Below are positions 22,381-31,401 of a DNA stretch of 47,653 nucleotides, one piece after another. The notes below the pieces were generated by a model, which saw only the letters and a list, made by a program, of their open reading frames with translations, ran no database searches and was not told the origin of the DNA. The stretch is from NCBI RefSeq assembly GCF_944385615.1, contig NZ_CALWXV010000016.1:1-47653 (forward strand), written 5' to 3'. The stretch is from an uncultured Flavonifractor sp. (GTDB lineage: Bacteria; Bacillota; Clostridia; Oscillospirales; Oscillospiraceae). Both the position numbers and the translations under genes were made by a program. The stretch's first letter is position 1, and every line of letters starts with the position of its first letter.

Positions 22381-23865
22381 TTAAACACCTTCTACAATTA
22401 GTTCCACCAGCGCGTCCATGGTGGCCTCTCGGGCCACCCGTACCGGAATCCCATAGTTCCGGGCTTCGGCGGCAGTCTGAGCGCCGATGCACATGCCCAC
22501 CATGCGGGAAAAATCAGCGTCCTCCCCCACCGTGGACACAAAGCCTTTGACGGTGGAGGCGCTGGTGAAGGTGACCAGCAGCCCCGCTTGGGACTCCACC
22601 GCCTCCCGCAGCTTCTGAGAGCGGGGATTCTCATACAGGGTACGGTAGCTGGCCACGTCGTCACAGGGTATGTTACGCTTTGCCAGGGCCTCTGTCAAGG
22701 CGGGGGAGCCCTCTTCCGCGCGAAGCGCCAGCACCTTTCCGCCGGCAGGCAGGCCCGCTCCCAGATGGGCGGCGTCATACACCTCCGGCACATAGTCGGC
22801 TTTCAGTCCGTGAGCAGCCATGGCCTTAGCGGTACCAGGGCCGATGGCCGCCAGCTTTACGCTCCACAGGGCCCGGGCGTCTTTGCCATGGCCCTCCAGC
22901 CACCGCCACAGCGCCTCCACCCCGGCGGGGCTGGTAAGAACCAGCCATTCATACTCCTTCAGCCGTTCCATGGCCCCATCCACAGCGGGGCAGGGGTCCA
23001 GAGGTACCGTGGCAATGCAGGGGTACTCCCATACATCGGCCCCCAGAGCCTGCAGCCGGGCGGACAGGGTGCCGGAGCGTTCCTTGGGCCGGGTAACCAC
23101 CACCGTTTTCCCCTTCAAAGGCAGTTGATCGAACCAGTCGAACTCCTCTGCCAGAGCGCATACCTGCCCCACCACGATGACAGCAGGGCTTTCTACCTGT
23201 TTCTCCGCCGCCACGGCGGGGAGAGTGGTCAAGGTGGCGCTGATCCGCCGCTGCGCGGGGGTGGTGCCCCGCTCCACCACAGCAGCGGGGGTGTCGGGGG
23301 TCATGCCCGCCGCCAGCAGGCCGGTACAGATGGCCTCCAGAGCAGATACTCCCATCAGAAAAACCAGGGTGCCTTTCGTTCGCACCAGGGCCTCAAAGTC
23401 GATGTCCAGCTCCTTCCCCGCCCGCTGGTGGCCGGTGACGATGTGGAGAGAGGAGCAGCAATCCCTGTGGGTCACTGGGATACCGCCGTAGGCGGGGGCG
23501 GCGATGGCGGAGGTAATGCCGGGCACCTCCTCAAAGGCCACGGCGTGCTCCGCCAGCAGCTCCAGCTCCTCCCCGCCCCGGCCGAAGAGGAAGGGGTCGC
23601 CCCCCTTGAGGCGCACCACGTTTTTCCCTTCCAGAGCCTTGTCCAGCAGGATCTGGTTGATCTGCTCCTGGGGTACCGGATGGCGGGCGGCCTGCTTGCC
23701 CACGTTGATCTGTTCCGCCGTTTCCGGCATCAGGGCCAGGATAGCGGGACTCACCAGCCGGTCGTATACCACCACCTGGGCATTCTGAAGGGCCTCCAGC
23801 CCTTTGCGGGTGAGCAGGCCCGGGTCCCCGGGGCCCGCCCCCACCAGCGTCACTTTTCCCTTCAT
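22381..23865 (-). CDS. cobA-hemD: Fused uroporphyrinogen-III C-methyltransferase / uroporphyrinogen-III synthase
   Basis: 494 residues in two domains. Residues about 1-245 are a SAM-dependent methyltransferase of the CobA/SUMT type (VGAGPGDPGLLT, VVYDRLVSP, RLKGGDPFLFGRGGEE, PVTHRD), making precorrin-2 from uroporphyrinogen III. Residues about 250-494 are HemD (GKTVVVTRPKERS, TSPAGVEAL, AIGPGTA, TFTSASTVKGF), which closes hydroxymethylbilane to uroporphyrinogen III. The fusion is common in clostridia and commits uroporphyrinogen III to the sirohydrochlorin branch. The ATG overlaps the hemC stop by 4 nt. Confidence 0.96.
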   Translation of the reverse strand: MKGKVTLVGAGPGDPGLLTRKGLEALQNAQVVVYDRLVSPAILALMPETAEQINVGKQAARHPVPQEQINQILLDKALEGKNVVRLKGGDPFLFGRGGEELELLAEHAVAFEEVPGITSAIAAPAYGGIPVTHRDCCSSLHIVTGHQRAGKELDIDFEALVRTKGTLVFLMGVSALEAICTGLLAAGMTPDTPAAVVERGTTPAQRRISATLTTLPAVAAEKQVESPAVIVVGQVCALAEEFDWFDQLPLKGKTVVVTRPKERSGTLSARLQALGADVWEYPCIATVPLDPCPAVDGAMERLKEYEWLVLTSPAGVEALWRWLEGHGKDARALWSVKLAAIGPGTAKAMAAHGLKADYVPEVYDAAHLGAGLPAGGKVLALRAEEGSPALTEALAKRNIPCDDVASYRTLYENPRSQKLREAVESQAGLLVTFTSASTVKGFVSTVGEDADFSRMVGMCIGAQTAAEARNYGIPVRVAREATMDALVELIVEGV

Positions 23866-24740
23866 GCCTGCGCCTCCTTCATCTGGTCCGCCAGCTGTTC
23901 CGCCAAGGCCTCCCCCTGGTCCCGGGGGCCGGAAGTACTCTGGCGAAACACCTTTCCGGCCTCATTCACATAGAGGCCCATCAGGGTAATGGTATCCCCT
24001 TCCAGCCGGGCGTGGGCGGCAATGGGGGAGGAACAGCCTCCGTCCAGCCGTTTTACAAAGGCCCGCTCGGCAGCGGCACACAGGGTTCCTTCCCCATCCA
24101 CCACGCCGGTCAAGTAGCTGAGGTCCTCCCCGGCTCTGGTCTGGAGGGCCATAATACCCTGCCCGGCGGCGGGGATCATCTCCTCCACAGTAAAATACCG
24201 GGTGATGCGTCCCTCCAGCCCCAGCCGCTTGAGCCCGGCGGCCGCCAGCACCAGGGCGGAGAACTGCCCCTCGTCCAGTTTGCGCAGTCGGGTAAGTACA
24301 TTACCCCGCACCGGGGCCACCTTCATCTCAGGAAAAAGAGCGTTCAGCTGTACCGTCCGCCGGGCGGAGGCGCAGCCGATGGGCTTGGCCGGGTCCAGCT
24401 CCGCCACTCCCTGTGGCAGCACCAATACATCCCGTGGGTCCTCCCGTTTGGAGAAGCCCGCCAGAGGGATGGCCGGGTCCACCTCCATGGGCAGATCCTT
24501 GCAGCTGTGGACGGTCAGGTCCACCCGTCCGTCCAGCAGGGCGGCATCCAGCTCCTTGACAAAGAGGCCCTTACCCCCGATCTGGTCCAGGGTCCGGTCC
24601 AGAATTTTGTCGCCGGTGGTCTTCATGGTCACCAGCTCCAGGGTGATCTCCGGGTGCTTGGCCCGGATGGCCTCCATCACCAGCTCCGACTGGATGACAG
24701 CCAGCTTGCTCTCCCGGCTGCCCACCCGTATGATCCTCAT
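23862..24740 (-). CDS. hemC: Hydroxymethylbilane synthase (porphobilinogen deaminase)
   Basis: 292 residues from ATG 24740 (MRIIRVGSRESKLA). Cys236 in LDGGCSSP carries the dipyrromethane cofactor; Asp74 in VDLTVHSCKDLP and the Arg-rich SARR segment form the active site. It polymerises four porphobilinogens into hydroxymethylbilane. The longer frame to 25016 is out of frame with the upstream gene and unsupported. It overlaps hemA-met8 upstream and cobA-hemD downstream by 4 nt each. Confidence 0.97.
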   Translation of the reverse strand: MRIIRVGSRESKLAVIQSELVMEAIRAKHPEITLELVTMKTTGDKILDRTLDQIGGKGLFVKELDAALLDGRVDLTVHSCKDLPMEVDPAIPLAGFSKREDPRDVLVLPQGVAELDPAKPIGCASARRTVQLNALFPEMKVAPVRGNVLTRLRKLDEGQFSALVLAAAGLKRLGLEGRITRYFTVEEMIPAAGQGIMALQTRAGEDLSYLTGVVDGEGTLCAAAERAFVKRLDGGCSSPIAAHARLEGDTITLMGLYVNEAGKVFRQSTSGPRDQGEALAEQLADQMKEAQA

Positions 24741-26383
24741 TCCAATCCCTCCAGTACGGTCCGAATGGCCTTGGCAGCCCGGGCGGTGCGGGCGTGGTCG
24801 TCTCCCCGTCCGGCTACCCCGGCCACAATGTTGTCCCCGGTGCAGATGGCCGGGAAAAAGAAGGTACACTCCTCCGGGGCGTCGGCTACACTCACCGGGA
24901 TGCCCAGAGCCCGGGCCTCCTCTCCCACCGAGCGGTTGACGCTCCGGTCGTCGGTGGCGGCAACCGCCAGGGCAGCCCCCGCCAGGTCTCCAGGGACATA
25001 AGGCCGCTGCTGCCATTGTATGCCACCCTCCAGCGGTTTACACCTGGGGGCGATCACGGTGACCTCCGCCCCAAACCGGGCCAGCACCCCGGCCCGGCGG
25101 CAGGCTACCGCGCCGCCGCCAATGACAACGGCTTTTTTTCCACAAAGATCAATAAAGATAGGAAACCGGAAAGGCTTTTCCGGCGGCATGGCCCACCGGG
25201 GTTTGGCGGCGGTATGGACCTCGATCTTGGCGGCGCACCGCTCCAGATCCTCCGGGGTCAGGTTGTCCTTCAGCCCCCCGGACAGCAGGTCCACCGCCCG
25301 GCTCACCGCCAGCTCCACCAGTTCCCGTGCCTCCGGGCCCTCCAGATCGGTGGACAGCACCCGGGCGGCCACCGCCTGCTTGACCCGTTCCAGGCTGGGC
25401 AGACAGGAGCGGTAGTTCTCCCACTGGCCCAGCCGGTCCAGATATTTTTCCACAATAGCAACCGCCTCCTGTGGAATCTCCCGGCTGGTGTCCACCCCCA
25501 GGTCGTCCACATTGTAGAGGGTAAAACCGGGCAGAGTGCCCACCTGGGGCTCGATGTCCCGTGGAATGGCCAGGTCGGCCAGCACCTTGGGCGGATGGGT
25601 CAGCTCAGCCAGTTCCCAGGCGGTAACGGTATAGTGAGGGCTGGTGGTGGCGGAGAGCACCAAATCCATCCCGCCCATGGCGGAATAGCGCTCCTCATAG
25701 GGGGTGACGGAACACCCGGCGGGCACCACGGTCTCCCCGTGGTGGTAGCTGCGCAGGGTGATGGTGACGGAGCACCCCGCCTGGTGAAGCAGCGAAGCGG
25801 CCAGCCGTCCCATCTCCCCGTTTCCAATGACCATGGCCCGTTTTCCGGTGAGGCCGCCCAGCGTTTGGTCCAGCCGGTCCACGGCCGCCCGGGCCGCCGA
25901 CCGTGGCACCCCGATAAACCGTACACGGGTCTTGATCTCCTTACCGGCGGCGGCGGCGTTGCGGAACAGCGTCTCCAGCACCCCGTCCGCCGTGCCCGCC
26001 TCCCGGGCGGCGGCGGCGGCGGCTTTCACCTGCGTGACAATCTGGTCCTCCCCCCAGATCTGGGAGCGCAGTCCCCCCGCCACCTCCATCAAGTGACGGG
26101 CAGCCTTCTCTCCGCTCCGGGTGACAAAAGCGTCGGCAAAGGGGGCGTAGGGCACCCCGGCAACGGCGCACAGCAGCCGCCCCGGATCAGGCTCCGCCCC
26201 TGGCTCACAGGACAGGTAAAGCTCAGTGCGGTTGCAGGTGGACAGCAGGACGCAGCCCTCCACCCCGTCCCGGCTCCACAGGCGGCGGTCCAGCTCCAGT
26301 ACCCGGCTGCGGGTGAAGGACAGGCTCTCCCGCAGGTCGATGGGGGCCTTGTGCCAGTCCAGGCCGGTCATAACCAGATTCAC
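24737..26383 (-). CDS. hemA: Glutamyl-tRNA reductase fused to precorrin-2 dehydrogenase (HemA-Met8/SirC type)
   Basis: 548 residues from GTG 26383 (MNLVMTGLDWHKAPIDLRES), whose GTGA overlaps the cbiL stop and has AAGGGGG upstream; ATG 26371 is a weaker alternative. Residues about 1-400 are HemA: catalytic Cys50 in LSTCNRTEL, GEDQIVTQVK, NADPH site VIGNGEMG, and the C-terminal dimerisation helix. Residues about 405-548 are an NAD-binding precorrin-2 dehydrogenase (FPIFIDLCGKKAVVIGGGAVACRRA, VAATDDRSVNRSV). One polypeptide thus holds the first committed step and the oxidation of precorrin-2 to sirohydrochlorin. No separate met8/sirC is seen, which supports a real bifunctional protein. Confidence 0.93.
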   Translation of the reverse strand: MNLVMTGLDWHKAPIDLRESLSFTRSRVLELDRRLWSRDGVEGCVLLSTCNRTELYLSCEPGAEPDPGRLLCAVAGVPYAPFADAFVTRSGEKAARHLMEVAGGLRSQIWGEDQIVTQVKAAAAAAREAGTADGVLETLFRNAAAAGKEIKTRVRFIGVPRSAARAAVDRLDQTLGGLTGKRAMVIGNGEMGRLAASLLHQAGCSVTITLRSYHHGETVVPAGCSVTPYEERYSAMGGMDLVLSATTSPHYTVTAWELAELTHPPKVLADLAIPRDIEPQVGTLPGFTLYNVDDLGVDTSREIPQEAVAIVEKYLDRLGQWENYRSCLPSLERVKQAVAARVLSTDLEGPEARELVELAVSRAVDLLSGGLKDNLTPEDLERCAAKIEVHTAAKPRWAMPPEKPFRFPIFIDLCGKKAVVIGGGAVACRRAGVLARFGAEVTVIAPRCKPLEGGIQWQQRPYVPGDLAGAALAVAATDDRSVNRSVGEEARALGIPVSVADAPEECTFFFPAICTGDNIVAGVAGRGDDHARTARAAKAIRTVLEGLE

Positions 26384-27072
26384 GCCTGTTCCCCCTTCTT
26401 GACCAATACCACAGAGAAGTAGCCGCTGCCCTCCTCCAAATCGGCAAAGCGGGGGCACACCAGCTCTCCCTCCATGCCGCAGTTGGCCACCAGTGAGGCT
26501 TTGTCCAGCAGGCCATGGTGGTCCAGCGTCTCCTTCAAGGCTCCGATCTCCTTGCCCGCCTTCATAAACACCAGATTGGCGTCCAGGTCCAGGCAGTCGG
26601 TCACGTCCTTGTGGGAGGCTGGAACAATGAGCAGCCGCTCCGATTTTTCGCACAGGGCGGTCCCCAGCCGGGCGGCTACAGCGCAGAAGGAGGGCACGCC
26701 GGGGATGATTTCCGCATCATACCCCCGGGCCACCACCTTTTTGTGGAGGTAGAGGTAGGTGGAGTACACCGTAGGGTCCCCCAGGGTGATAAAGGCCACG
26801 TCCTTCCCCTGATCCAGGGCGGCGCACACCAGGTCGGCGTTACGCTCATAGGCGGCGTTCAGGGCTTCATGATCCCGCACCATGGGAGCGGCGCAGCTGA
26901 GCAGCTGCTTGCCTTCGGCCAGCTCTCCTACAATGTTGAGGGCGGTCTTCTCCCCCCGGCCAGCATCCGGCACGGCCAGCACCGCCGACTGGCGGATGAC
27001 CCGCTCGGCCTTTCTGGTGATAAGTTCCGGGTCTCCGGGGCCAACCCCCACGCCGTACAACATTCCTCTCAT
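26380..27072 (-). CDS. cbiL: Precorrin-2/cobalt-factor II C20-methyltransferase
   Basis: 230 residues of the SAM-dependent tetrapyrrole methyltransferase fold: GVGVGPGDPELIT at the N-terminus, LGDPTVYSTY near 98-107, IPGVPSF near 124. The YLYLHKKV and MKAGK segments are typical of CobI/CbiL. With a CbiK cobaltochelatase in the operon, the substrate is expected to be cobalt-factor II (anaerobic route). The ATG at 27072 has GGAGG upstream and overlaps the cbiO stop. Confidence 0.93.
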   Translation of the reverse strand: MRGMLYGVGVGPGDPELITRKAERVIRQSAVLAVPDAGRGEKTALNIVGELAEGKQLLSCAAPMVRDHEALNAAYERNADLVCAALDQGKDVAFITLGDPTVYSTYLYLHKKVVARGYDAEIIPGVPSFCAVAARLGTALCEKSERLLIVPASHKDVTDCLDLDANLVFMKAGKEIGALKETLDHHGLLDKASLVANCGMEGELVCPRFADLEEGSGYFSVVLVKKGEQA

Positions 27073-27917
27073 GGTTCTTCCTCCTTCAGCATACGCAGGA
27101 TCTCCCGCCGGGCCGCCCCGATGGTGGCGACGGACCGGTCGGCGTCCAAGCCGTCCACGTCCCGCAGCACCTCCATCAGATGGGCGATGCGGGGCAGGCG
27201 CAGATGATTGGCCCGCAGGGCCTCCGGATGGGCAAACAGCTCCTCCGGCGTACCCTGGGTCAGCACCTTTCCGCCCCCCAGCAGACAGGCATAATCACAA
27301 TATAGGGGCACGATGTCCATATCATGGGTGGCGATCAGTACCGTCATGCCCAGCTCGTCCCGCAGCTGGAGTAGCAGGCGCATGATATCGCTGACCCCCT
27401 GGGGGTCCAGCCCGGCGGTGGGCTCGTCCAGGATAAGCACCTCCGGCTCCATCACCAGCACCCCGGCGATGGCCGCCCGCTTTTTCTGCCCGTAGGACAA
27501 AGCATGGGTGGGCTTGTCCCGCAGGTGGGACACCCCAGTGCGCTCCAGAGCCTCCTCCACCCGGCGGCGGACCTCCTCCGGGGGCAGGCCCAGATTCACC
27601 CCGCCGAAGGACACGTCCCGGTACACATCAGCGGAAAAGAGCTGGTCGTCCGGGTCCTGAAAGACGATACCCACCCGTCGCCGCAGCTCGGTAAGTCCCT
27701 TTTTGTCGTAGCGTACCGGCTCTCCCCCCAGCAGCACCCGGCCGCTTTTGGGGGTAATTACTCCGTTGAGGCTGAGAAACAGGGTGGACTTGCCCGCCCC
27801 GTTGGCCCCCAGGATGCCGGTAATCTTTCCCTTCTGGGCGGCAAAGGAGACGTGGTCCAGAGCCACGGTCCCATCCTCATAGGTATAGCACAGTTCTTCC
27901 GCCTGGATGGCATTCAC
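27069..27917 (-). CDS. cbiO: Cobalt ECF transporter ATPase CbiO
   Basis: 282 residues from GTG 27917, which overlaps the cbiQ stop (GTGA). Walker A GANGAGKST, Q-loop FQDPDDQLF, signature LSYGQKKRAAIAG, Walker B VLILDEPTAGLDP and H-loop IATHD are all intact. It powers cobalt uptake with CbiM, CbiN and CbiQ. A much longer frame continues upstream to 28466 but only through cbiQ in another frame, so it is not used. Confidence 0.95.
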   Translation of the reverse strand: MNAIQAEELCYTYEDGTVALDHVSFAAQKGKITGILGANGAGKSTLFLSLNGVITPKSGRVLLGGEPVRYDKKGLTELRRRVGIVFQDPDDQLFSADVYRDVSFGGVNLGLPPEEVRRRVEEALERTGVSHLRDKPTHALSYGQKKRAAIAGVLVMEPEVLILDEPTAGLDPQGVSDIMRLLLQLRDELGMTVLIATHDMDIVPLYCDYACLLGGGKVLTQGTPEELFAHPEALRANHLRLPRIAHLMEVLRDVDGLDADRSVATIGAARREILRMLKEEEP

Positions 27918-28693
27918 GGCAGCAGCCTCCCTTCCACAAACCATACGGCCATCTGTCCCGCCGCCGCCAGGGCGGTAAGGGGGAGCAGCCCCCACCCCGG
28001 CCGGTAGGCATCCGTCAGGGTGGCAAGGCTGCCGGTGTAGCCCCGGGATTCCAGGGCGGTATAGATCCGGTCCGCCTTTCTCCAGGCCCGCAGGAACACC
28101 ATGGAGGCCAGCATCCCCAGCGAGGACACCGACCGCCGGAAGCCCTGATAGCCCAGCCGGGAGTCCTGGGCGGTACGGATATTGGCCGCCGTCTCCGACA
28201 GCACAAAAATGAAGCGGTAGATCAGCTCCATCAACTCCACCAGTAGGCGGGGCACATGGAGCTTTTCCAGCGCCATGGTCAGATCGGTGACCGGGGTATT
28301 GAGGGCCAGAAAGTACATGCACCCGATGGTACCCAGGGCCTTGCAGAAGATCCGCCCCCCCAGCCACAGCCCCCCGGCGGTAAAGCCCCACAGCCGGTCC
28401 CCCACCGGCAGGGCGGCCACCATCTCCGTGCCGGCGGGATAGCTGCCCGCCACGATGGTGATACACCCCACCGCCAGAAAGACCAGGGGAATTTTCAAAA
28501 AGTGGAGGTACACCCTGGGGGATAGGCCCCCCAGAGCGGTAACCAGCACCCCCATTCCCACCAGGGTAAACAGGCCCACCGCCACGCTGTCACAGCACAG
28601 GCAGACCACCAGCGTCACAGCCGTCAGCAGCAGCTTGGGCATGGGGGACACCCGCCGCAGGCGGGACTGATAGGCGTAGCGGTCGGTGCCCAT
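27914..28693 (-). CDS. cbiQ: Cobalt ECF transporter transmembrane protein CbiQ
   Basis: 259 residues with about five membrane helices and the cytoplasmic helix region bearing the ATPase coupling motif (ESRGYTG near 214-220, preceded by RAWRKADRIYTAL). An N-terminal DRYAYQSRLRRVSP fits CbiQ. It is the T component joining the CbiO ATPase to CbiM. The stop overlaps the cbiO GTG; cbiN ends 2 nt upstream of the start. Confidence 0.95.
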   Translation of the reverse strand: MGTDRYAYQSRLRRVSPMPKLLLTAVTLVVCLCCDSVAVGLFTLVGMGVLVTALGGLSPRVYLHFLKIPLVFLAVGCITIVAGSYPAGTEMVAALPVGDRLWGFTAGGLWLGGRIFCKALGTIGCMYFLALNTPVTDLTMALEKLHVPRLLVELMELIYRFIFVLSETAANIRTAQDSRLGYQGFRRSVSSLGMLASMVFLRAWRKADRIYTALESRGYTGSLATLTDAYRPGWGLLPLTALAAAGQMAVWFVEGRLLP

Positions 28694-28695
28694 GC

Positions 28696-28992
28696 TCAGT
28701 CCTTCCCTTCCGTTTTTCCACCCGGCTTTTTGGTGATGCGGCCCAGAACAAAGCCCACCACCCCCGCGCCGATGGCGGCCTGGAGGGCAAAGAGCAGGGA
28801 CTCCACCTCGCCGCTGGCGGGCTCCAGAATGGGCTCGAACCAGGGCTCATAGTCGGGGTTGAGCTCCATGATGGCCTCCTCCGCCTCTCCGTCCGCCCCG
28901 CCGAACTCGGCGTTGGGCAGCAGCCACAGGGGCACGGCGGCAATGACCACCACCAACAGGATCAAAATCAAATTTTTCTGCCAGACTTTCAT
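28696..28992 (-). CDS. cbiN: Cobalt transport protein CbiN
   Basis: 98 residues from ATG 28992. Two membrane helices (about 6-24 and 68-84) flank a short extracytoplasmic loop with FGGADGEAEEAI and YEPWFEPI, the classical CbiN layout. It is an auxiliary subunit that helps load cobalt into CbiM. GGAGGGGAAGG upstream. Located 13 nt after cbiM. Confidence 0.95.
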   Translation of the reverse strand: MKVWQKNLILILLVVVIAAVPLWLLPNAEFGGADGEAEEAIMELNPDYEPWFEPILEPASGEVESLLFALQAAIGAGVVGFVLGRITKKPGGKTEGKD

Positions 28993-29005
28993 ATCCTTCC
29001 CCTCC

Positions 29006-29725
29006 TTACAGCACCCGCAGCTCCTGGAGCTCGGTCCGGCTGTACTTCTCCAGCACGTTGAAGACCACCACGGTAAGCAGGCCCTCGGCAATGGCCAGGG
29101 GGATCTGGGTGACGGCAAAAATAGTGAGGAACTTCACCATGCCGCCGTTGACCACTCCCAGCTGCACCGAGGTGACCACATAGGTAAACAGGTCCCCCAG
29201 AGCGGCGGCAGCAAAGACCGACACAGCGGCGGGGGCTTTGGCCTTCCGGAGCAGCTGATAGACCAGCCAGGACACGATGGGCCCGGCAATGGCCATGGAG
29301 AAGGTGTTGGCCCCCAGGGTGGTGAGGCCGCCGTGGGCCAGCAGCAGAGCCTGGAACAGCAGCACAATGAGCCCCAGCACGGTCATTACCAGGGGCCCGA
29401 AGAGGATAGCTCCCAGGCCCACGCCGGTGGGGTGGGAGCAGGAACCGGACACCGAGGGAATCTTCAGGGCGGAGAGCACGAAGGCGAAGGCGCCGCACAT
29501 GGCCAGCAGGATCTTGGCCCGGGGGGCCTGGTCGATCTTCTTCTTGATGGCAAAGAAGCCGGCCACCAGGAAGGGGACGCATACCGCGCCCCAGCCGATG
29601 GCCCAGCCCACCGGCAGCATACCCTCGGCGATGTGCATGGCGGAGGCGCCCATGGTCAGCAGACCCAGCAGCCCCACCAGCACTGCCCCGGCCCGGACGG
29701 TTTGGTTGGCAGTCAAATGTCTCAT
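29006..29725 (-). CDS. cbiM: Cobalt ECF transporter substrate-binding subunit CbiM
   Basis: 239 residues. After an N-terminal hydrophobic segment comes [16 protein letters not shown], whose His coordinates Co(II) in CbiM once the leader is removed. [17 protein letters not shown] and [14 protein letters not shown] are further family marks. About six membrane helices. First gene after the internal cobalamin riboswitch, 45 nt from its P1 stem, so import is feedback-controlled by cobalamin. AAGGATGAG acts as ribosome-binding site. Confidence 0.96.
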   Translation of the reverse strand: MRHLTANQTVRAGAVLVGLLGLLTMGASAMHIAEGMLPVGWAIGWGAVCVPFLVAGFFAIKKKIDQAPRAKILLAMCGAFAFVLSALKIPSVSGSCSHPTGVGLGAILFGPLVMTVLGLIVLLFQALLLAHGGLTTLGANTFSMAIAGPIVSWLVYQLLRKAKAPAAVSVFAAAALGDLFTYVVTSVQLGVVNGGMVKFLTIFAVTQIPLAIAEGLLTVVVFNVLEKYSRTELQELRVL

Positions 29726-29770
29726 GTTGTCTCATCCTTTCCTATCACGCGTAGGTTTGATGGTGTGGAA

Positions 29771-29939
29771 CCAGGCAAGGTTTTCCGGCTTGAGCCTCTC
29801 TGCCGCCGCGCGTCTTCCCAGGATACCCCAGTGACCTTTTTTGCCCGGCGGCTCTTCTCTTACGGCAGCGGGACTGCGCGGGAGTTGCACCCGACTTCCC
29901 TTTTCCCGGTCCTTTTTATCAAAACAGGCAGCTGCCTGG
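29771..29939 (-). promoter_or_regulatory. Cobalamin riboswitch upstream of cbiM
   Basis: Minus-strand aptamer closed by P1 CCAGGCA (29933-29939) pairing with TGCCTGG (29771-29777). Inside are the conserved GGGTGCAACTCCCGCGCAGTCCCGC core followed by TGCCGTAA, and the B12-box-like AGCCGGAAAACCTTGCC near the 3' end. It begins 16 nt after the cbiK stop, inside the operon. No terminator lies between it and the cbiM ATG, so control is likely at translation initiation. The rest of 29726-29954 holds only the leader. Confidence 0.9.
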
Positions 29940-29954
29940 AATTGGCATACAGAC

Positions 29955-30734
29955 TTAGCCCTCTTCCGCCTCTCTGGCGTGCTTGACAAAGAGGGCCTGA
30001 ACGCTTGGGAACTCTCCCAGGCCCTGGAGCACGCAGGTAACGGCGTACCCCTCCCGCTCCAGCAGGGACTTCCAGGAGTCCTCTTCCTCCCCCGCCAGGT
30101 CGTTTTTGGCGTGGTCCCCCGCCACAATCATCAGGGGCCGCAGCTCCACCTGGTCCGCTCCCAACTCTTGGATGCGGCGCACCGCCTCCCCAAAGCCGGG
30201 ATAACCCTCTACGGTGCCAATGACCACGTCCTTCCGGCCCAGGTCCCGGAACACATATTCCAGCAGGGCATAGCAGGAGTTGGCAAAGTGCTCGGTGCCA
30301 TGGCCCATATAGAGGATGGCTTTTCCCGCTGTTTGCGCGGGCAAATCAGCCAGCAGGGCCTGGGCTGCGTCCAGATAGTCCCCCGTCTCAGTGAGCAGGG
30401 GGCGGCCAAAGGCCAGCTTTTCAAACCGCTCCTCATAGGGGGCAGCCAGGGCCATCATTTTGTCGTACTCGTCCCCGTTCATGATGTGAGTGGGCTGGAC
30501 CAGCACGTCGGTATAGCCCTCCGCCGCCAGCTTTTCCAGGGCAGCGGGCACATCGTCGATCTGGGTACCCTCCCGGGCCAGCTTCCGCAGGATCATCCCG
30601 CTGGTGAAGGCCCGGCGGAGGGTCCGCTCCGGGAAGGCGGCGGCCAGGGCCCCCTCAATGGCGGCGATGGTTTTTTCCAGGGTGTCCCGGTGGCTGGTGC
30701 CAAAGGACACCGACAGAAGGGCTTTTTGTTCCAT
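29955..30734 (-). CDS. cbiK: Sirohydrochlorin cobaltochelatase CbiK
   Basis: 259 residues from ATG 30734 (GGAGG 7 nt upstream). Contains SVSFGTSHRDT at the N-terminus, QPTHIMNGDEY near 80-90, catalytic His145 in YMGHGTEH, and a second metal ligand His near 208 (VAGDHAKND). It inserts Co(II) into sirohydrochlorin, the entry to the early-cobalt pathway. No signal peptide, so it is the cytoplasmic type. Followed by the second riboswitch. Confidence 0.95.
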   Translation of the reverse strand: MEQKALLSVSFGTSHRDTLEKTIAAIEGALAAAFPERTLRRAFTSGMILRKLAREGTQIDDVPAALEKLAAEGYTDVLVQPTHIMNGDEYDKMMALAAPYEERFEKLAFGRPLLTETGDYLDAAQALLADLPAQTAGKAILYMGHGTEHFANSCYALLEYVFRDLGRKDVVIGTVEGYPGFGEAVRRIQELGADQVELRPLMIVAGDHAKNDLAGEEEDSWKSLLEREGYAVTCVLQGLGEFPSVQALFVKHAREAEEG

Positions 30735-30750
30735 GGTCGTTCCTCCTGTG

Positions 30751-31398
30751 TTACTCCCGCGCATTGTTGCTGGCCTGATACAAAAGGGCGTTGCAGATGG
30801 CGGCGGCTACATTGCTTCCCCCCTTGCGGCCCCTGGCCACAATGTGGGGGGTATCCATGGTAAGCAGCAGCTCCTTACTCTCCACCACGTTCACAAAGCC
30901 CACCGGCACGCCAATGACCAAAGCGGGCTTCAGTTTCCCTTCTTCGATCAGCTCGCAGGCCCGCACCAAGGCGGTGGGGGCGTTGCCGATAGCCAAGATC
31001 AGGGGGCCGGGCAGCTGAGCCGCCCGCTCCATAGAAACGGTGGCGCGGGTCTCCCCTCTGGCTTTGGCTTCAGCGGCCACGTCCGGGTCGGACATGAAGC
31101 ATACCGCCTTTCCCCCGAACTTCTCCAGCACCTTTTTATTGACACCGGAAAAGGCCATCTGGGTATCGGTGACGATGGTGCAGCCCCCTTTGATGGCGGC
31201 GATACCCGCCGCCACTGCGTCAGGGGAGAACACCAGATTGTCGGCGTAGTCAAAATCGGCGCTGGTGTGGATCACCCGCTTGATAACAGGCAGCTGCTCG
31301 GGGGGAAAGGTGCGCTCCCCCAGCTCCTGGCCGATGATCTCCATGCTCCGGGCCTCGATCTCGGCGGGGGCCACCCGCTGTAATTGGATTTTTTTCAT
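30751..31398 (-). CDS. cbiC: Cobalt-precorrin-8 methylmutase
   Basis: 215 residues with catalytic His44 in RVIHTSADFDY, TDTQMAFSGV near 77-87 and PTALVRACELIEEG. It moves the methyl from C11 to C12 to give cobyrinate. The gap to cobQ upstream is 3 nt and to cbiK downstream 16 nt. Confidence 0.96.
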   Translation of the reverse strand: MKKIQLQRVAPAEIEARSMEIIGQELGERTFPPEQLPVIKRVIHTSADFDYADNLVFSPDAVAAGIAAIKGGCTIVTDTQMAFSGVNKKVLEKFGGKAVCFMSDPDVAAEAKARGETRATVSMERAAQLPGPLILAIGNAPTALVRACELIEEGKLKPALVIGVPVGFVNVVESKELLLTMDTPHIVARGRKGGSNVAAAICNALLYQASNNARE

Positions 31399-31401
31399 GG
31401 G

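Noticed and set aside
27918-28466. Long N-terminal extension of CbiO
   Set aside because: It runs through cbiQ in another frame and is unlike any ABC protein; the GTG at 27917 overlaps the cbiQ stop as expected.
28989-29735. 248-codon frame overlapping cbiM on the same strand
   Set aside because: The composition is Arg/Gly/Pro-rich and domain-free, while the other frame gives an unmistakable CbiM.
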